NCBI GenBank assembly: GCA_902803345.1
Contig: CADCPV010000440.1
Coordinates: forward strand, 1 to 6,513
Source of the DNA: an uncultured Eubacteriales bacterium
GTDB lineage: Bacteria; Bacillota_A; Clostridia; Lachnospirales; Lachnospiraceae
DNA: 6,513 nt
Direction of reading: 5' to 3'
Below are positions 6,160 to 6,513 of this stretch, piece after piece (positions within the stretch are counted from its first letter, which is position 1; the number at the start of each line of letters is the position of its first letter). Made by a program: the position numbers and the translations under genes. The notes beneath the pieces were generated by a model. The model was given only the letters and a program-made list of their open reading frames with translations, was not told the origin of the DNA and made no database searches.

Positions 6160-6471
6160 ATGGCAGAAGTAACAATTACAGCAGCGAATTTTGAGGAAGA
6201 AGTACTGAAATCCGATATTCCGGTTTTGGTGGATTTCTGGGCATCGTGGTGCGGCCCCTGCCGTATGGTGGCACCCATTGTCGCCGAGATCGCGGAAGAG
6301 TACGCCGGCAAAATCAAGGTCGGCAAAGTAAATGTCGACGAGGAAATGTCCATTGCGGCGAAGTTCGGCATCACCGGAATTCCGACCCTGCTCGTCTTCA
6401 AGGACGGACAGGTCGTCAATCAGCAGATCGGCTATGCACCGAAGGCATCGATCGTATCGCTTTTCAGCTGA
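6160..6471 (+). CDS. trxA: Thioredoxin
   Basis: Thioredoxin is a small cytoplasmic dithiol reductant for disulfides in oxidised proteins and for enzymes such as peroxiredoxins. The 103 residues show the full fold: buried Asp25 in VLVDFWASW, active site WCGPC with Cys31 and Cys34, the VNVDEE segment (58-62), cis-proline Pro75 in GIPTLLVFKDG (73-83), and the Gly91 region. The last helix (KASIVSLFS) is about 4-5 residues shorter than in E. coli thioredoxin, a mild trim that should not affect the active site. AGGAG (6146-6150) lies 9 bases before the ATG. It follows desulfoferrodoxin by 41 bases. Thioredoxin reductase is not in the window, so the electron source must be encoded elsewhere. The symbol follows the general family name; genomes often have several thioredoxins. 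Confidence 0.95.
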   Translation: MAEVTITAANFEEEVLKSDIPVLVDFWASWCGPCRMVAPIVAEIAEEYAGKIKVGKVNVDEEMSIAAKFGITGIPTLLVFKDGQVVNQQIGYAPKASIVSLFS

Positions 6472-6513
6472 CGGATTATGTGATCGTATCAGTATAATTT
6501 TTAATATTTAAAG

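Noticed and set aside
6493..6498. TATAAT as a -10 box for a downstream gene
   Set aside because: No acceptable -35 is found at 16-18 bases, and no downstream gene is visible. AT-rich intergenic sequence produces such matches easily.
6468..6502. Terminator-like structure after thioredoxin (CTGA paired with TCAG, then a T-rich run)
   Set aside because: Only 4 contiguous base pairs form, with a bulged weak extension and a broken T-run. The window ends here, so termination cannot be judged.

Overview
The window is a forward-strand heat-shock chaperone operon of an anaerobic Firmicute. Its seven complete genes run in the order hrcA, grpE, dnaK, dnaJ, an S51-family peptidase E-like gene, desulfoferrodoxin (superoxide reductase) and thioredoxin. 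Several things point to Clostridia, perhaps a Lachnospiraceae-like genome of moderate GC. These are the gene order, a DnaK lacking the roughly 24-residue N-lobe segment seen in Gram-negative DnaK, strong AAAGGAG-type ribosome binding sites, and a desulfoferrodoxin typical of anaerobes. The family-level placement is inferred from remembered sequence patterns and was not searched.

Bases 1-148 are the control region. They hold an A/T-tract inverted repeat, a sigma-A-type promoter (-35 TTGACA, 17-base spacer, -10 TAATAT) and two CIRCE operators for HrcA. One CIRCE lies over the -35 and spacer. The other lies in the 5' leader just before the hrcA ribosome binding site. Bases 149-5013 carry hrcA (repressor), grpE (nucleotide exchange factor), dnaK (Hsp70) and dnaJ (Hsp40). 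HrcA should repress the whole operon, and the DnaK/DnaJ/GrpE machine refolds proteins. A perfect GC-rich hairpin without a U-tract separates dnaK from dnaJ and may reduce or process the downstream message.

The operon appears to continue past dnaJ. The peptidase start codon overlaps the dnaJ stop (TGATG). The superoxide reductase and thioredoxin genes follow with gaps of only 35 and 41 bases, with no convincing promoter or terminator between them. If they are co-transcribed, one HrcA/CIRCE-controlled unit would join protein refolding, peptide hydrolysis, superoxide removal and thiol-disulfide repair. That would be a plausible combined heat and oxygen stress module for a strict anaerobe. I found no RNA gene, CRISPR array, insertion sequence or attachment site. 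Each protein belongs to a known family, so the unusual parts are the arrangement and some sequence variants rather than a wholly new system.
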